A stretch of DNA of 64,000 nt, from positions 1 to 64,000 of the forward strand of contig DATKOR010000033.1 of NCBI GenBank assembly GCA_035524495.1, in the 5' to 3' direction. A program made the position numbers and the translations under genes. Below, piece by piece: positions 30,782 to 39,808 of this stretch. The notes below the pieces were generated by a model. It saw only the letters and a program-made list of their open reading frames with translations, was not told where the DNA came from and searched no databases. Position 1 is the stretch's first letter. Each line of letters begins with the position of its first letter. Source of the DNA: CAIKZZ01 sp035524495 (lineage in GTDB: Bacteria; Pseudomonadota; Gammaproteobacteria; Steroidobacterales; Steroidobacteraceae).

Positions 30782-31984
30782 CTAGCCCGGCCCGGCCGCG
30801 GGCGTCTCTGCGGCGCTCTGCCGAGTGAGACGCAGTACCGCCAGGGCGATCACCGCGGTCGCCGCGACGAAGGCCGTGACCGGCAGCGGGGTCGCGATCG
30901 AGGTCGTCGCCATCGACTGCACCGCCAGCGCACCGAAGAACTGCTGCCCGAAGCCGAGCACGCCGGAGGCGGCTCCGGCGCTCCCGGGCGCGAGCGCCAC
31001 CGCGCTCGCGGTCAGGTTCGGGAGCGCGAGTCCCTGGCCGAAGCCGATGATCGCCCACGGCGCGAACAGCCAGAACGGGTGCCACAGGCCCGCGAGCGCG
31101 AGCACCCAGCCGAGCACGGCGGCGAGCGCCTGCAGCCAGATGCCCGCCTCGAGCAGCCGCTGCATGCCGAAGCGGTGCGTGTAGCGGGCAACGGCCCAGT
31201 TGCCGAGGAAGTAACCGCCCGAGATGCACAGGTACCAGAGGCCGTATTCCCTGGCGCTGCGCCCGAGCGCGTTGAAGATGTACGGGACGAGCGCCACGAA
31301 CACGAGGAACACCGTGAAGATCACCGCGCACTGGAACGCGTGGCCGAGGAACGCGGGCGTGCGCAGCAGCGCCCCGGTCGCGGCCAGTATCTGGCGCGGA
31401 TCGCGTTCCTCGCCGCCGCGGCGGGTCTCGGGGAGGTAGCGGAAGGTCAGCGGCAGGATCACGAGGCCCGCGGCGAGCAGCAGCGCAAACACCGCGCGCC
31501 AGCCGAGCGCCTCGCCGAGCAGCGCGCCGCACGCCGGCGCGATCGCGTTCGCGGTCACCATGACCATCGTCAGCGTCGCGAGCCGGTGCGCCATCCGGTC
31601 GCGCTCGTAGAGGTCGCCGAGCGCGGCGCGCGCGATGGTCACGCCCGCCGCCGTGCCGAACGCGGTCACGACGCGGCCGAGCGTCAGCCACCCGATCGAG
31701 GGCGCCGCGAGCGAGAGCAGGCAGCCGCCGAGGTAGATCGCGAGGCCCGCGAGGATCACCGGCCTGCGACCGTAGTGGTCGGACAGCGGCCCGTAGGCGT
31801 AGAGGCCGATCGCGTAGGCGATCAGCGGGGCGCTGACGGTGGTGCTCGCGGCCGCGACGCTGACGCCGAACGCGGCGCGCGTCATCGGCATCACCGGCAT
31901 GTAGATCGCGAGGGCGACCGGGCCGGTCGCGGTGATCGCCGCGAGCAGCCCGATCAGCGCGCGCTCCGAGAGCGCGCGCGGCAT
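30782..31984 (-). CDS. Bcr/CflA-family MFS drug efflux pump
   Basis: A 400-residue protein with 12 membrane helices. Family motifs are ALAIYMPVMPMTRAAFGVS, APLIAYAIGLYAYGPLSDHYGRRPVI (loop 2-3) and IARAALGDLYERDRMA (motif of the 14/12-TMS DHA1 group), with LPLTFRYLPETRRGG in the mid loop. It exports hydrophobic compounds such as bicyclomycin-like drugs or amino acids. Its start overlaps the aldehyde dehydrogenase stop (TGATG). Confidence 0.9.
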   Translation of the reverse strand: MPRALSERALIGLLAAITATGPVALAIYMPVMPMTRAAFGVSVAAASTTVSAPLIAYAIGLYAYGPLSDHYGRRPVILAGLAIYLGGCLLSLAAPSIGWLTLGRVVTAFGTAAGVTIARAALGDLYERDRMAHRLATLTMVMVTANAIAPACGALLGEALGWRAVFALLLAAGLVILPLTFRYLPETRRGGEERDPRQILAATGALLRTPAFLGHAFQCAVIFTVFLVFVALVPYIFNALGRSAREYGLWYLCISGGYFLGNWAVARYTHRFGMQRLLEAGIWLQALAAVLGWVLALAGLWHPFWLFAPWAIIGFGQGLALPNLTASAVALAPGSAGAASGVLGFGQQFFGALAVQSMATTSIATPLPVTAFVAATAVIALAVLRLTRQSAAETPAAGPG

Positions 31985-33453
31985 CAGGACATCACGCCGC
32001 CCAGGCAGAGGTACTTGAGCTCGGTGAAGTCGAGGATGCCGTACTTCGAGCCCTCGCGGCCGGTGCCGGACTCCTTCCAGCCGCCGAACGGCGCTTCCTC
32101 GGTCGAGATGATGCCGGTGTTGAGGCCGACGATGCCGTACTCGAGCCCCTCGGCGACGCGCCAGGCGCGCGCGATGTCGCGCGTGTAGAAGTAGGCGGCG
32201 AGCCCGAACTCGGTGTCGTTCGCCATCCTGAGCGCATCGGCCTCGGTCGCGAACCGGAATACCGGCGCGACCGGCCCGAAGGTCTCCTCGCGCGCGACCT
32301 TCATCGCGGGCGTCACGTTCGTCAGGATCGTCGGCTGGAAGAACGTCCGGCCGAGCGCGTGGCGCTTGCCGCCGAGCACGAGCTTCGCGCCCTTCTCGAG
32401 CGCGTCGGCGATGTGCTCCTCGACCTTGAGCACCGCGTTGTCGTCAATGAGCGGCCCCTGCTCGGTCGGCCCCGCGAGCCCGTCGCCGACGCGCAGCTTC
32501 CCGGTCGCCTCGATGAGCCTCGAGACGAACGCGTCGTAGATGCCCGCCTGCACCAGCAGGCGGTTCGCGCACACGCAGGTCTGGCCGGTGTTGCGGTACT
32601 TCGAGGCGATCGCGCCCGCGACCGCGGCGTCGAGGTCGGCGTCGTCGAAGACGATGAACGGGGCGTTGCCGCCGAGCTCGAGCGACACCTTCTTGACGGT
32701 CCCGGCGCACTGCTGCATGAGCAGCTTGCCGATCGCGGTCGAGCCCGTGAACGTGATCTTGGCGACGAGCGGGTTGGAGGTCAGCTCGCCGCCGATCGCC
32801 GAGGCCTTGCCGGTCACGACGTTGAAGACCCCGGGCGGGACGCCGGCGCGCGCCGCGAGCTCGGCCTGCGCGAGCGCCGAGAACGGCGTCGACTCGGCGG
32901 GCTTGATGACGATCGTGCAGCCGGCCGCGAGCGCGGCGCCGGCCTTGCGCGTGATCATCGCCGCCGGGAAGTTCCACGGCGTGATCGCGCCGACGACGCC
33001 GATGGGCTGGCGCAGCGCGAACAGGCGCTTGTCGGGCTGCGCCGACGGGATCAGGTCGCCGTACACGCGCCGGCCCTCCTCGGCGAACCACTCGTAGAAC
33101 GAGGCCGCGTAGCCGACCTCGCCCTTGGCCTCGGCGAGCGGCTTGCCCTGCTCGGCGGTCATGAGCCGGCCGAGGTCCTCGGTGTTCGCGACCATGAGGT
33201 CGGCGAACTTGCGCAGGATCCGGCCGCGTTCCTTGGCGGGCTTCGCGGCCCACGCCGGGAAGGCCTGCTTCGCGGCCTCGATCGCGCGGCGCGTCTCGCT
33301 GGCGCCGCACTTCGGCACGGTCCCGAGCAGCGCGCCGGTCGCCTTGTTGCGCACCTCGGTCTTCAGGTGATCGTCGGCGTCGATCCACTTTCCGTCGACG
33401 TAGTTCTGCTCGCGCAGCAGCGCGGGATCGGACAGCGTGAATGAGGTCGTCAT
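31984..33453 (-). CDS. gabD: NAD(P)-dependent succinate-semialdehyde dehydrogenase
   Basis: A 489-residue aldehyde dehydrogenase closest in pattern to GabD. It has AKQAFPAWAAKPAKERGRILR, AEQGKPLAEAKGEVGYAASF, ITPWNFPAAMITRKAGAALA, LELGGNAPFIVFDDADLD (general-base Glu) and GQTCVCANRLLVQ (nucleophile Cys, with a vicinal Cys). NTGIISTEEAPFGGWKESG is near the end. It oxidises succinate semialdehyde to succinate (GABA or hydroxyphenylacetate routes). No gabT is adjacent. Confidence 0.9.
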   Translation of the reverse strand: MTTSFTLSDPALLREQNYVDGKWIDADDHLKTEVRNKATGALLGTVPKCGASETRRAIEAAKQAFPAWAAKPAKERGRILRKFADLMVANTEDLGRLMTAEQGKPLAEAKGEVGYAASFYEWFAEEGRRVYGDLIPSAQPDKRLFALRQPIGVVGAITPWNFPAAMITRKAGAALAAGCTIVIKPAESTPFSALAQAELAARAGVPPGVFNVVTGKASAIGGELTSNPLVAKITFTGSTAIGKLLMQQCAGTVKKVSLELGGNAPFIVFDDADLDAAVAGAIASKYRNTGQTCVCANRLLVQAGIYDAFVSRLIEATGKLRVGDGLAGPTEQGPLIDDNAVLKVEEHIADALEKGAKLVLGGKRHALGRTFFQPTILTNVTPAMKVAREETFGPVAPVFRFATEADALRMANDTEFGLAAYFYTRDIARAWRVAEGLEYGIVGLNTGIISTEEAPFGGWKESGTGREGSKYGILDFTELKYLCLGGVMS

Positions 33454-33482
33454 GATGGTCTCGTATGGGACACGCCGGCCGT

Positions 33483-34148
33483 TCAGCCGACGTGGCGGTG
33501 GAGGAAATCGAGGGAGCGCTCGAGCGCGAGCTTCGCGCTCGGCGCGTCGAAGGAGGCGCGTTCGGTGCAGTTGAAGCCGTGCCCGGCCGGGTAGAGGTAG
33601 TAGTGGCCGAGCGGGTAGGCCTTCTTGACCTGCTCGACGTCGCTCAGCGGGACGTGCTGGTCGCGCTCGCCGAAGTGGAACATCACCGGGCACTTCGGCG
33701 TCCTATCGAGCACCTTCGGCAGCCCGCCGCCGTAGTAGGCGACGCCCGCGGCGAGCGACAGGTGGCAGGCGGCGACGTAGGTGAGCGTCCCGCCCCAGCA
33801 GTAGCCGATCATGGCCACCTTGCCGGCCGCGGCGGCCGCGTCGATCGCGGCCTTGAGATCGAGGAGCGTCTGCTCGGTCTTGACCGCATCGCGCAGCGCC
33901 CGGCCGCGCGCGACGTCCGAGTAGGGAACGTCCGCGCCGCGCTCGACGCGGTCGAAGAGCGCCGGCGCGACCGCGAGGTACCCGGCCGCCGCGTACTCGG
34001 TCGCGACCGCCCGGATGTGGCGGTTGAGGCCGAAGATCTCCTGGACGATCACGACGCCGCCGCGCGGCTTCCCGGCCGGCGCCACGCGGCAAGCCGCGAG
34101 TCGATGGCCGTCGGCGGCCTTGAGCTCGATGTGCGTCTCGGTGGTCAT
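33483..34148 (-). CDS. Dienelactone hydrolase-family protein
   Basis: A 221-residue alpha/beta hydrolase with the dienelactone hydrolase triad C117 (GYCWGG), D163 (GERDQHVP) and H190 (YPAGHGFN). VIVQEIFGLNRHIRAVATEYA at the N-terminus carries the conserved Glu. The classical role is ring-cleavage product hydrolysis in chlorocatechol catabolism, but many members have other ester substrates. It is set among aromatic-degradation genes on the same strand. Confidence 0.9.
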   Translation of the reverse strand: MTTETHIELKAADGHRLAACRVAPAGKPRGGVVIVQEIFGLNRHIRAVATEYAAAGYLAVAPALFDRVERGADVPYSDVARGRALRDAVKTEQTLLDLKAAIDAAAAAGKVAMIGYCWGGTLTYVAACHLSLAAGVAYYGGGLPKVLDRTPKCPVMFHFGERDQHVPLSDVEQVKKAYPLGHYYLYPAGHGFNCTERASFDAPSAKLALERSLDFLHRHVG

Positions 34149-34214
34149 GCGGGGGTCTGGTGTGGCGGAACCCCTATTCTGCGCGAGGCGCCCGGTTCGC
34201 ACCACTTCGGGGCC

Positions 34215-35204
34215 TCAGCGCCAGGGCTTGACGACCCGCTGCTCGATCGCGCCGAAGATGCTGCGCCCCTCGCGGTCGCGCATCTCGATCCGCACCGTGT
34301 CGCCGAAGCGCAGGAACGGCGTGCGCGGCGCGCCCGACTCGATCTGCTCGAGCGAGCGGCGCTCGGCGATGCAGGCCGAGCCCTTCGAGCGGTCGTAGTT
34401 CGAGACCGTGCCGGAGCCGACGATCGTCCCGGCCTCGAGGTTGCGGGTCTTGGCGCAGTGCGCGATCAGCGCGTGGAAGTCGAAGGTCATGTCGACGCCG
34501 GCGTCGGGCGCGCCGAAAGGCTTGCCGTTGATGGCGGTGACGAGCGGCAGGTGGAGCTTGCCGCCCGCCCACGCCTCGCCGAGCTCGTCCGGCGTCACCG
34601 CCACCGGCGAGAACGCGGTCGCGGGTTTTGACTGGTAGAAGCCAAAACCCTTGCCGAGCTCGGCCGGGATCAGGTTCCTGAGGCTCCAGTCGTTGACCAG
34701 CATCACGAGGCGGATGTCGCCGCGCGCCGCGACCTCCGCGGGCGTCGAGCCCATCGGCACGTCGCCGACGACGACCGCGACCTCGGCCTCGAGGTCGATG
34801 CCGAAGTCCTCGCTCGCGAACGGCGCCTCGTCGCACGGCCCGAGGAAGTCGTCCGAGCCGCCCTGGTAGACGAGCGGGTCCGTCCAGAACGACGCCGGCA
34901 TCTCGGCACCGCGCGCCTTGCGCACGAGCTCGACGTGATTCACGTAGGCCGAGCCGTCCACCCACTGGTAGGCGCGCGGCAGGGGCGCGGCGCACTCGCG
35001 CGGATCGAAGGGCGTCGCCTCCTTGGCCTGGTGCGCCTCGAGCGCCGCCGCGAGGTCGCGCAGCCGCGGCGCGAGGCGCGCCCAGTCATCGAGCGCGTCC
35101 TGCAGCGTCGTCGCGATGCCGCCGGCGGCCGCGCAGAGCTTGAGGCTGGCATCGACGACGACCAGGCGGCCGTCGCGCCCGCCCTTCAGGCTCGCAAGCT
35201 TCAT
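34215..35204 (-). CDS. Fumarylacetoacetate hydrolase-family protein
   Basis: A 329-residue protein with the FAH metal-site pattern: FGIDLEAEVAVVVGDVPMG (acidic ligands), DIRLVMLVNDWSLRNLIPAE, GKGFGFYQSKPATAFSPVAVTP and GTIVGSGTVSNYDRSKGSACIAE. It hydrolyses fumarylacetoacetate to fumarate and acetoacetate, the last step of tyrosine breakdown. Its start overlaps the stop of the homogentisate dioxygenase gene by four bases, which supports this role; maleylacetoacetate isomerase is not in the window. Confidence 0.92.
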   Translation of the reverse strand: MKLASLKGGRDGRLVVVDASLKLCAAAGGIATTLQDALDDWARLAPRLRDLAAALEAHQAKEATPFDPRECAAPLPRAYQWVDGSAYVNHVELVRKARGAEMPASFWTDPLVYQGGSDDFLGPCDEAPFASEDFGIDLEAEVAVVVGDVPMGSTPAEVAARGDIRLVMLVNDWSLRNLIPAELGKGFGFYQSKPATAFSPVAVTPDELGEAWAGGKLHLPLVTAINGKPFGAPDAGVDMTFDFHALIAHCAKTRNLEAGTIVGSGTVSNYDRSKGSACIAERRSLEQIESGAPRTPFLRFGDTVRIEMRDREGRSIFGAIEQRVVKPWR

Positions 35205-36352
35205 GCGCCGCGCCAGCTGTCGAGGTAGCCCTGCCACTCGACCGAGGCCGCGGCGGCGCCGAGCTCGAGCGCGTCGCGCGCGTCGACCATGACCGCGTAC
35301 TCGTCGGTGCCGGGCTTGTCCTGCTTCAGCATCCGCGTCAGCGCCTTCGGGTGCGGACCGTGCGTGAAGCCGGACGGGTGGAACGACAGCATCCCGGGGT
35401 GGATGTTGTCGCGCGAGAAGAAGTCGCCGGCGTGATAGAAGATGACCTCGTCGTAGTCGTCGTTGTTGTGGAAGAACGGGACCTTGAGCGCCCCGGGGTC
35501 GGTCTCGAAGGGCCGCGGCACGAAGGTGCAGACGACGAAGCGGTCGGCGACGAACGTCGAGTGCGCCGACGGCGGCAGGTGGTAGCGGTGGCTCATCAGC
35601 GGCCGCAGGTCCTTGACGTTGATCCGGCACACCGCCAGGTCCCCGTGCCAGCCGACCGCATCGAGCGGGTTCCACGGAAAGCGCGCGATCGAGATCTGCT
35701 GGCGGCGCTTGATCCGCACCGACCACTCGCGGCTCCCGGTCGGCGCGCCCGGCGGGCCCTCATCCTGCTGCGCGAGGAACGCCTCGTCCACGGCCGGCAC
35801 GTCGAGGAGCGCCGGGTCGAAGATCGCATGCGGTCCGACGAGGCCCTTCTCCGGCAGCCGGTAGGCGCCGTTCGTCGCCTCGACGAGGAGCGCGGCGACG
35901 GGCGCTCCGCACTCGAGCCGCCACATCGTGCCGCGCGGCAGCACCACGTAGTCGCCGGCGGCGAGCGCGAGGTGGCCGAAGTCGCAGTAGAGCTCGGCGC
36001 GCCCGGCGTGCACGAAGAGGAGCTCGTCGCCGTCGGCGTTGCGGACGAGGTGGTCCATCGCGGTCGCGAGCCTCAGCCAGCGGATCCGGCAATGCGCGTT
36101 CTCGAGGAGCGGCGCCGACTCCCACGGCGAGAACATCGGCGCGGTCAGGAGCGCGAGGTCGAAGGCATGCGGGCGCAACGGCCCCTCGAAGCTCGACCAG
36201 CCGGTCGGGGGGTGGCGGTGGTGGAAGAACGCCGCCGGGCCGAAGAAGCCCTCCTTGCCCATCTCGCGCTCGTAGGTCCCGGCCGGCAGGTCGGCGTGCG
36301 CCTGGCGGCTCGCGGTGCCCGCGACGCGCGGATATTCGATGTAGCGCTTCAT
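35201..36352 (-). CDS. hmgA: Homogentisate 1,2-dioxygenase, short form
   Basis: A 383-residue cupin-type protein; canonical HmgA has about 430-445. Visible parts are QAHADLPAGTYEREMGKEGFF at the start and DELLFVHAGRAELYCDFG (N-terminal cupin). ISIARFPWNPLDAVGWHGDL follows, then the iron-site region FFHNNDDYDEVIFYHAGDFF and MLSFHPSGFTHGPHPKAL. It opens the homogentisate ring to maleylacetoacetate. Coupling to the FAH gene and a palindrome before its start support the call; a related gentisate-like cupin dioxygenase is the main alternative. Confidence 0.87.
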   Translation of the reverse strand: MKRYIEYPRVAGTASRQAHADLPAGTYEREMGKEGFFGPAAFFHHRHPPTGWSSFEGPLRPHAFDLALLTAPMFSPWESAPLLENAHCRIRWLRLATAMDHLVRNADGDELLFVHAGRAELYCDFGHLALAAGDYVVLPRGTMWRLECGAPVAALLVEATNGAYRLPEKGLVGPHAIFDPALLDVPAVDEAFLAQQDEGPPGAPTGSREWSVRIKRRQQISIARFPWNPLDAVGWHGDLAVCRINVKDLRPLMSHRYHLPPSAHSTFVADRFVVCTFVPRPFETDPGALKVPFFHNNDDYDEVIFYHAGDFFSRDNIHPGMLSFHPSGFTHGPHPKALTRMLKQDKPGTDEYAVMVDARDALELGAAAASVEWQGYLDSWRGA

Positions 36353-36379
36353 GTGTCCCCCTCGGAGCCAGCGGGCAAT

Positions 36380-36399
36380 TTAGTTGCAGTTGAAACTAA
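36380..36399. promoter_or_regulatory. Palindromic operator between hmgA and the beta-oxidation operon
   Basis: TTAGTTGCAGTTGAAACTAA is a 20-base near-perfect palindrome (arms TTAGTTxCA and TGxAACTAA), 28 bases before the hmgA start, standing out in GC-rich DNA. The AGTTGCA/TGAAACT style is typical of MarR-family operators of aromatic catabolism. It could also serve the divergent 36513 gene. Confidence 0.6.
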
Positions 36400-36512
36400 T
36401 GGCAAGCGGGGCCGGGGCCGACGAACCGCAGCGCCATCGTGGTCGCCCCGGAGGCCCGGTGCCGGCGGCGGGCTGGCATAATCGGCGCCCGCCAGCGCGA
36501 GGAGCACCCCCC

Positions 36513-38630
36513 ATGAGCACGATCAGCACGGCCCGCCAGGGGTCGGTCGCGGTCATCCGCTTCGGCGAGCCGCCCGTCAACAGCCTGGGCGCCCGCACCC
36601 GGGCCGAGCTTACCGCCGCCGTCGACGCCGCGGTCGCCGATCCGGCGGTGACCGCGATCGTGATCGCGGGCCAGAACGGGCTGTTTTCGGCCGGCGCCGA
36701 CATCCGCGAGTTCGGGACTCCGGCGATGCTCGCGGCGCCGAACCTGCACAACGTGATCGCGAGCGTCGAGACGAGCCCGAAGCCCGTGGTCGCGGCCATC
36801 GAGGGCAATTGCCTCGGCGGCGGGCTCGAGCTCGCGCTCGGCTGCCACTACCGCGTCGCGAGCGAGGGCGCGCGCCTCGGGCTGCCGGAGGTCAAGATCG
36901 GGCTCCTGCCCGGTGCCGGCGGCACGCAGCGCCTGCCGCGGCTGATCGGGGTCGAGAACGCGATCAACGTGATCCTGGGCGGCGAGCCCGTGCCCGCGAA
37001 GCTCTTCAAGGGGAGCCCGCTGCTCGATGCGCTCGTCGCAGGCGACCCGGTGCCGTCCGCGGTCGCGCTCGCCGCCGAGAAGGCGGCCGCGCTCGCCGCG
37101 GGCGGCAAGCTCCCGAAGGCCCGCGACCGCAAGGTCCCGGGCGGGGCCAACGAGGCGCTGCTCGGCTTCGCGCGCACCACGGTCGGGGCGACGTTCCCGA
37201 ACTTCCCGGCGCCGCTCAAGTGCCTCGACGCGATCGAGGCCGCGGCGACGAAGTCCTTCGACGAGGGACTCGCGCGCGAGCGCGAGCTCTTCGGCGAACT
37301 CATGCTGACCCCGGTCTCGCGCGCGCTGCGCAACGCGTTCTTCGCCGAGCGCGCCGCGGCCAAGATCCCCGACGTCCCCGAGTCGACGCCGACGCGCACG
37401 ATCGGCGCCGCGGCCGTCATCGGCGCGGGAACGATGGGCACGGGCATCGCGATCAATTTCCTGAACGCCGGCATCCCGGTGAAGCTCCTCGAGGTCGGCC
37501 AGGAGGCGCTCGACAAGGGCGTGGCGCGGATCCGCGACACCTACGCAGGCCAGGTCAAGAAGGGACGCCTGAAGCCCGCCGACGCCGAGGCGAGGGCGGC
37601 GCTGCTGACGCCGACGCTCCGGTACGAGGACGTCGGCGGCGCCGACATCGTCATCGAGGCGGTGTTCGAGGACATGGCGGTCAAGGAGAAGGTGTTCGGC
37701 ACGCTCGACAAGGTCATGAAGCCGGGCGCGATCCTCGCGACCAACACCTCGACGCTCGACGTCGACCACATCGCCGCGATCACCAAGCGCCCGGCCGACG
37801 TGATCGGCACGCACTTCTTCAGCCCGGCGAACGTCATGCGGCTGCTCGAGGTCGTGCGCGGCAAGGCGACCGCGAAGGACGTGCTCGCGACGACGATGAA
37901 GCTCGCGAAGTCGCTGAAGAAGACCGCGGTCGTCTCCGGCGTCTGCGACGGCTTCATCGGCAACCGGATGATCGAGCAGTACTCGCGCCAGGCGCTGTTC
38001 ATGGTCGACGAGGGCGCGAGCCCCGCCGAGATCGACGGCGCGATCGAGAAGTTCGGCTTCGCGATGGGCCCGTTCCGGATGAGCGACCTCGCCGGCAACG
38101 ACATCGGCTGGCACATCAGGAAGCGCCGCGCGATCGAGCACCCGCAGATGGCGTACTCGAAGATCGGCGATAAGCTCTGCGAGCTCGGCCGCTTCGGCCA
38201 GAAGACCCAGGCCGGCTGGTACGACTACCGGCCCGGGGACCGCACCGCCTATCCCTCGAAGGTCGTCGACGACCTGATCGCCGCCAACCGCGCCGCGATC
38301 GGCGTGAAGCCGCGCCGCCTCGACGCGCGCGAGATCGTCGACCGGCTCGTGCTCGCGCTCGTCAACGAGGCCGCAAGGATCCTCGAGGAGGGGATTGCGC
38401 TGCGGGCCTCCGACATCGACGTCGTGTACCTGACGGGCTACGGGTTCCCGGTGTGGCGCGGCGGCCCGATGTGCTACGCCGACGAGCTCGGCGTCTACGC
38501 GGTCGCCCAGCGCATGCGCGAGCTCGGCCGCAACCCCTACGGCGACCCCGGCTTCTGGACACCCGCGCCCCTGATCCAGCGTCTCGCCGCCTCGGGTGGC
38601 GCGTTCAACTCCGTGGGAGCCCGCTCATGA
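36513..38630 (+). CDS. Fused enoyl-CoA hydratase/3-hydroxyacyl-CoA dehydrogenase
   Basis: A 705-residue bifunctional beta-oxidation protein. Residues 1-190 are crotonase: FSAGADIREF (oxyanion hole), GNCLGGGLELALG and GLPEVKIGLLPGAGGTQRLPR with both Glu positions. From about 295 comes the NAD fold AAVIGAGTMGTGIAINF, then GTHFFSPANVMRLLEVVRG (catalytic His), CDGFIGNRMIEQYSRQA and the C-terminal LTGYGFPVWRGGPM. It hydrates enoyl-CoA and oxidises the hydroxyacyl-CoA. GAGGAG precedes the ATG. It is coupled by ATGA to a thiolase gene. Confidence 0.93.
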   Translation: MSTISTARQGSVAVIRFGEPPVNSLGARTRAELTAAVDAAVADPAVTAIVIAGQNGLFSAGADIREFGTPAMLAAPNLHNVIASVETSPKPVVAAIEGNCLGGGLELALGCHYRVASEGARLGLPEVKIGLLPGAGGTQRLPRLIGVENAINVILGGEPVPAKLFKGSPLLDALVAGDPVPSAVALAAEKAAALAAGGKLPKARDRKVPGGANEALLGFARTTVGATFPNFPAPLKCLDAIEAAATKSFDEGLARERELFGELMLTPVSRALRNAFFAERAAAKIPDVPESTPTRTIGAAAVIGAGTMGTGIAINFLNAGIPVKLLEVGQEALDKGVARIRDTYAGQVKKGRLKPADAEARAALLTPTLRYEDVGGADIVIEAVFEDMAVKEKVFGTLDKVMKPGAILATNTSTLDVDHIAAITKRPADVIGTHFFSPANVMRLLEVVRGKATAKDVLATTMKLAKSLKKTAVVSGVCDGFIGNRMIEQYSRQALFMVDEGASPAEIDGAIEKFGFAMGPFRMSDLAGNDIGWHIRKRRAIEHPQMAYSKIGDKLCELGRFGQKTQAGWYDYRPGDRTAYPSKVVDDLIAANRAAIGVKPRRLDAREIVDRLVLALVNEAARILEEGIALRASDIDVVYLTGYGFPVWRGGPMCYADELGVYAVAQRMRELGRNPYGDPGFWTPAPLIQRLAASGGAFNSVGARS

Positions 38631-39808
38631 GCCGCGAAGCCGTCATCGTCTCGACCGCCCGCACGCCGCTCGCCAAGAGCTGGCGCGGCGCCTTCAACCT
38701 GACGCACGGCGCGACGCTCGGCGGCCACGTCGTCAGGGCCGCGCTCGAGCGCGCCAAGGTCGACCCCGCCGAGGTCGAGGACGTGCTGATGGGCTGCGCG
38801 CTCCCCGAGGGCGCGACCGGCCAGAACATCGCGCGGCAGATCGCGCTTCGGGCCGGGTGCCCCGACAGCGTGCCCGGCGCGACCGTGAACCGCTTCTGCT
38901 CCTCGGGGCTGCAGACGATCGCGCTCGCGGCGCAGCGGATCCTGGCCGGCGAGGGCGACCTGTACGTCGCCGGCGGCGTCGAGGCGATCTCGGTGGTGCA
39001 GAACGAGCTCAACACGCACCTCGTGCAGGAGCCGTGGCTCGCCGAGCACAAGCCCGAGGTCTACTGGAACATGCTGCAGACGGCCGAGGAGGTCGCGAAG
39101 CGCTACTCGATCAGCCGCGAGCGCATGGACGAGTACGGGGCGAGGAGCCAGCAGCGCGCCTGCGCGACGCAGGACGCCGGCGGCTTCGCGGCCGAGATCG
39201 CGCCGATCACGGTCACGATGGCCGGCATGGACAAGGACAGCGGGCGCCTCTACACGAGGGAAGTGACGGTGTCGGCCGACGAGGGCCTGAGGCCCGGCAC
39301 GACCTACGACTCGATCAAGAACCTGCGCCCGGCGCTTGCGGGCGGCGTCATCAGCGCCGGCAACGCGAGCCAGTTCTCCGACGGTGCCGGGGCCTGCGTC
39401 GTCATGAGCGCCGCGCTCGCCGCCAAGCGCAACCTGACGCCCCTCGGGCGCTTCGCCGGGTTCGCGGTGGCGGGCTGCGACCCGGCCGTGATGGGGATCG
39501 GGCCGGTGTTCGCGGTGCCGAAGCTCCTGTCGCGCGCCGGCCTCAAGGTCGCCGACATCGACCTGTGGGAGCTCAACGAGGCGTTCGCGGTGCAGGTGCT
39601 CTACTGCCGCGACCAGCTCGGCATCCCGGACGAGCGGCTGAACGTCGACGGCGGCGCGATCGCCGTCGGGCACCCCTACGGCATGAGCGGCCAGCGGCTC
39701 ACGGGCCACGCGCTCATCGCCGGCAAGCAGCGCGGCGCGAAGCGCGTCGTCGTCACGATGTGCATCGGCGGCGGCATGGGCGCCGCCGGGCTGTTCGAGG
39801 TGCTGTAG
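38627..39808 (+). CDS. Acetyl-CoA C-acyltransferase (thiolase)
   Basis: A 393-residue thiolase with nucleophile C91 (NRFCSSGLQTIALAAQ), WELNEAFAVQVLYCRDQLG, GGAIAVGHPYGMSGQRL (His) and CIGGGMGAAGLFE (second Cys). It cleaves 3-ketoacyl-CoA in the last beta-oxidation step, pairing with the preceding fused enzyme as in fadBA-type operons. It ends base-to-base against a second, converging thiolase gene. Confidence 0.94.
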   Translation: MSREAVIVSTARTPLAKSWRGAFNLTHGATLGGHVVRAALERAKVDPAEVEDVLMGCALPEGATGQNIARQIALRAGCPDSVPGATVNRFCSSGLQTIALAAQRILAGEGDLYVAGGVEAISVVQNELNTHLVQEPWLAEHKPEVYWNMLQTAEEVAKRYSISRERMDEYGARSQQRACATQDAGGFAAEIAPITVTMAGMDKDSGRLYTREVTVSADEGLRPGTTYDSIKNLRPALAGGVISAGNASQFSDGAGACVVMSAALAAKRNLTPLGRFAGFAVAGCDPAVMGIGPVFAVPKLLSRAGLKVADIDLWELNEAFAVQVLYCRDQLGIPDERLNVDGGAIAVGHPYGMSGQRLTGHALIAGKQRGAKRVVVTMCIGGGMGAAGLFEVL

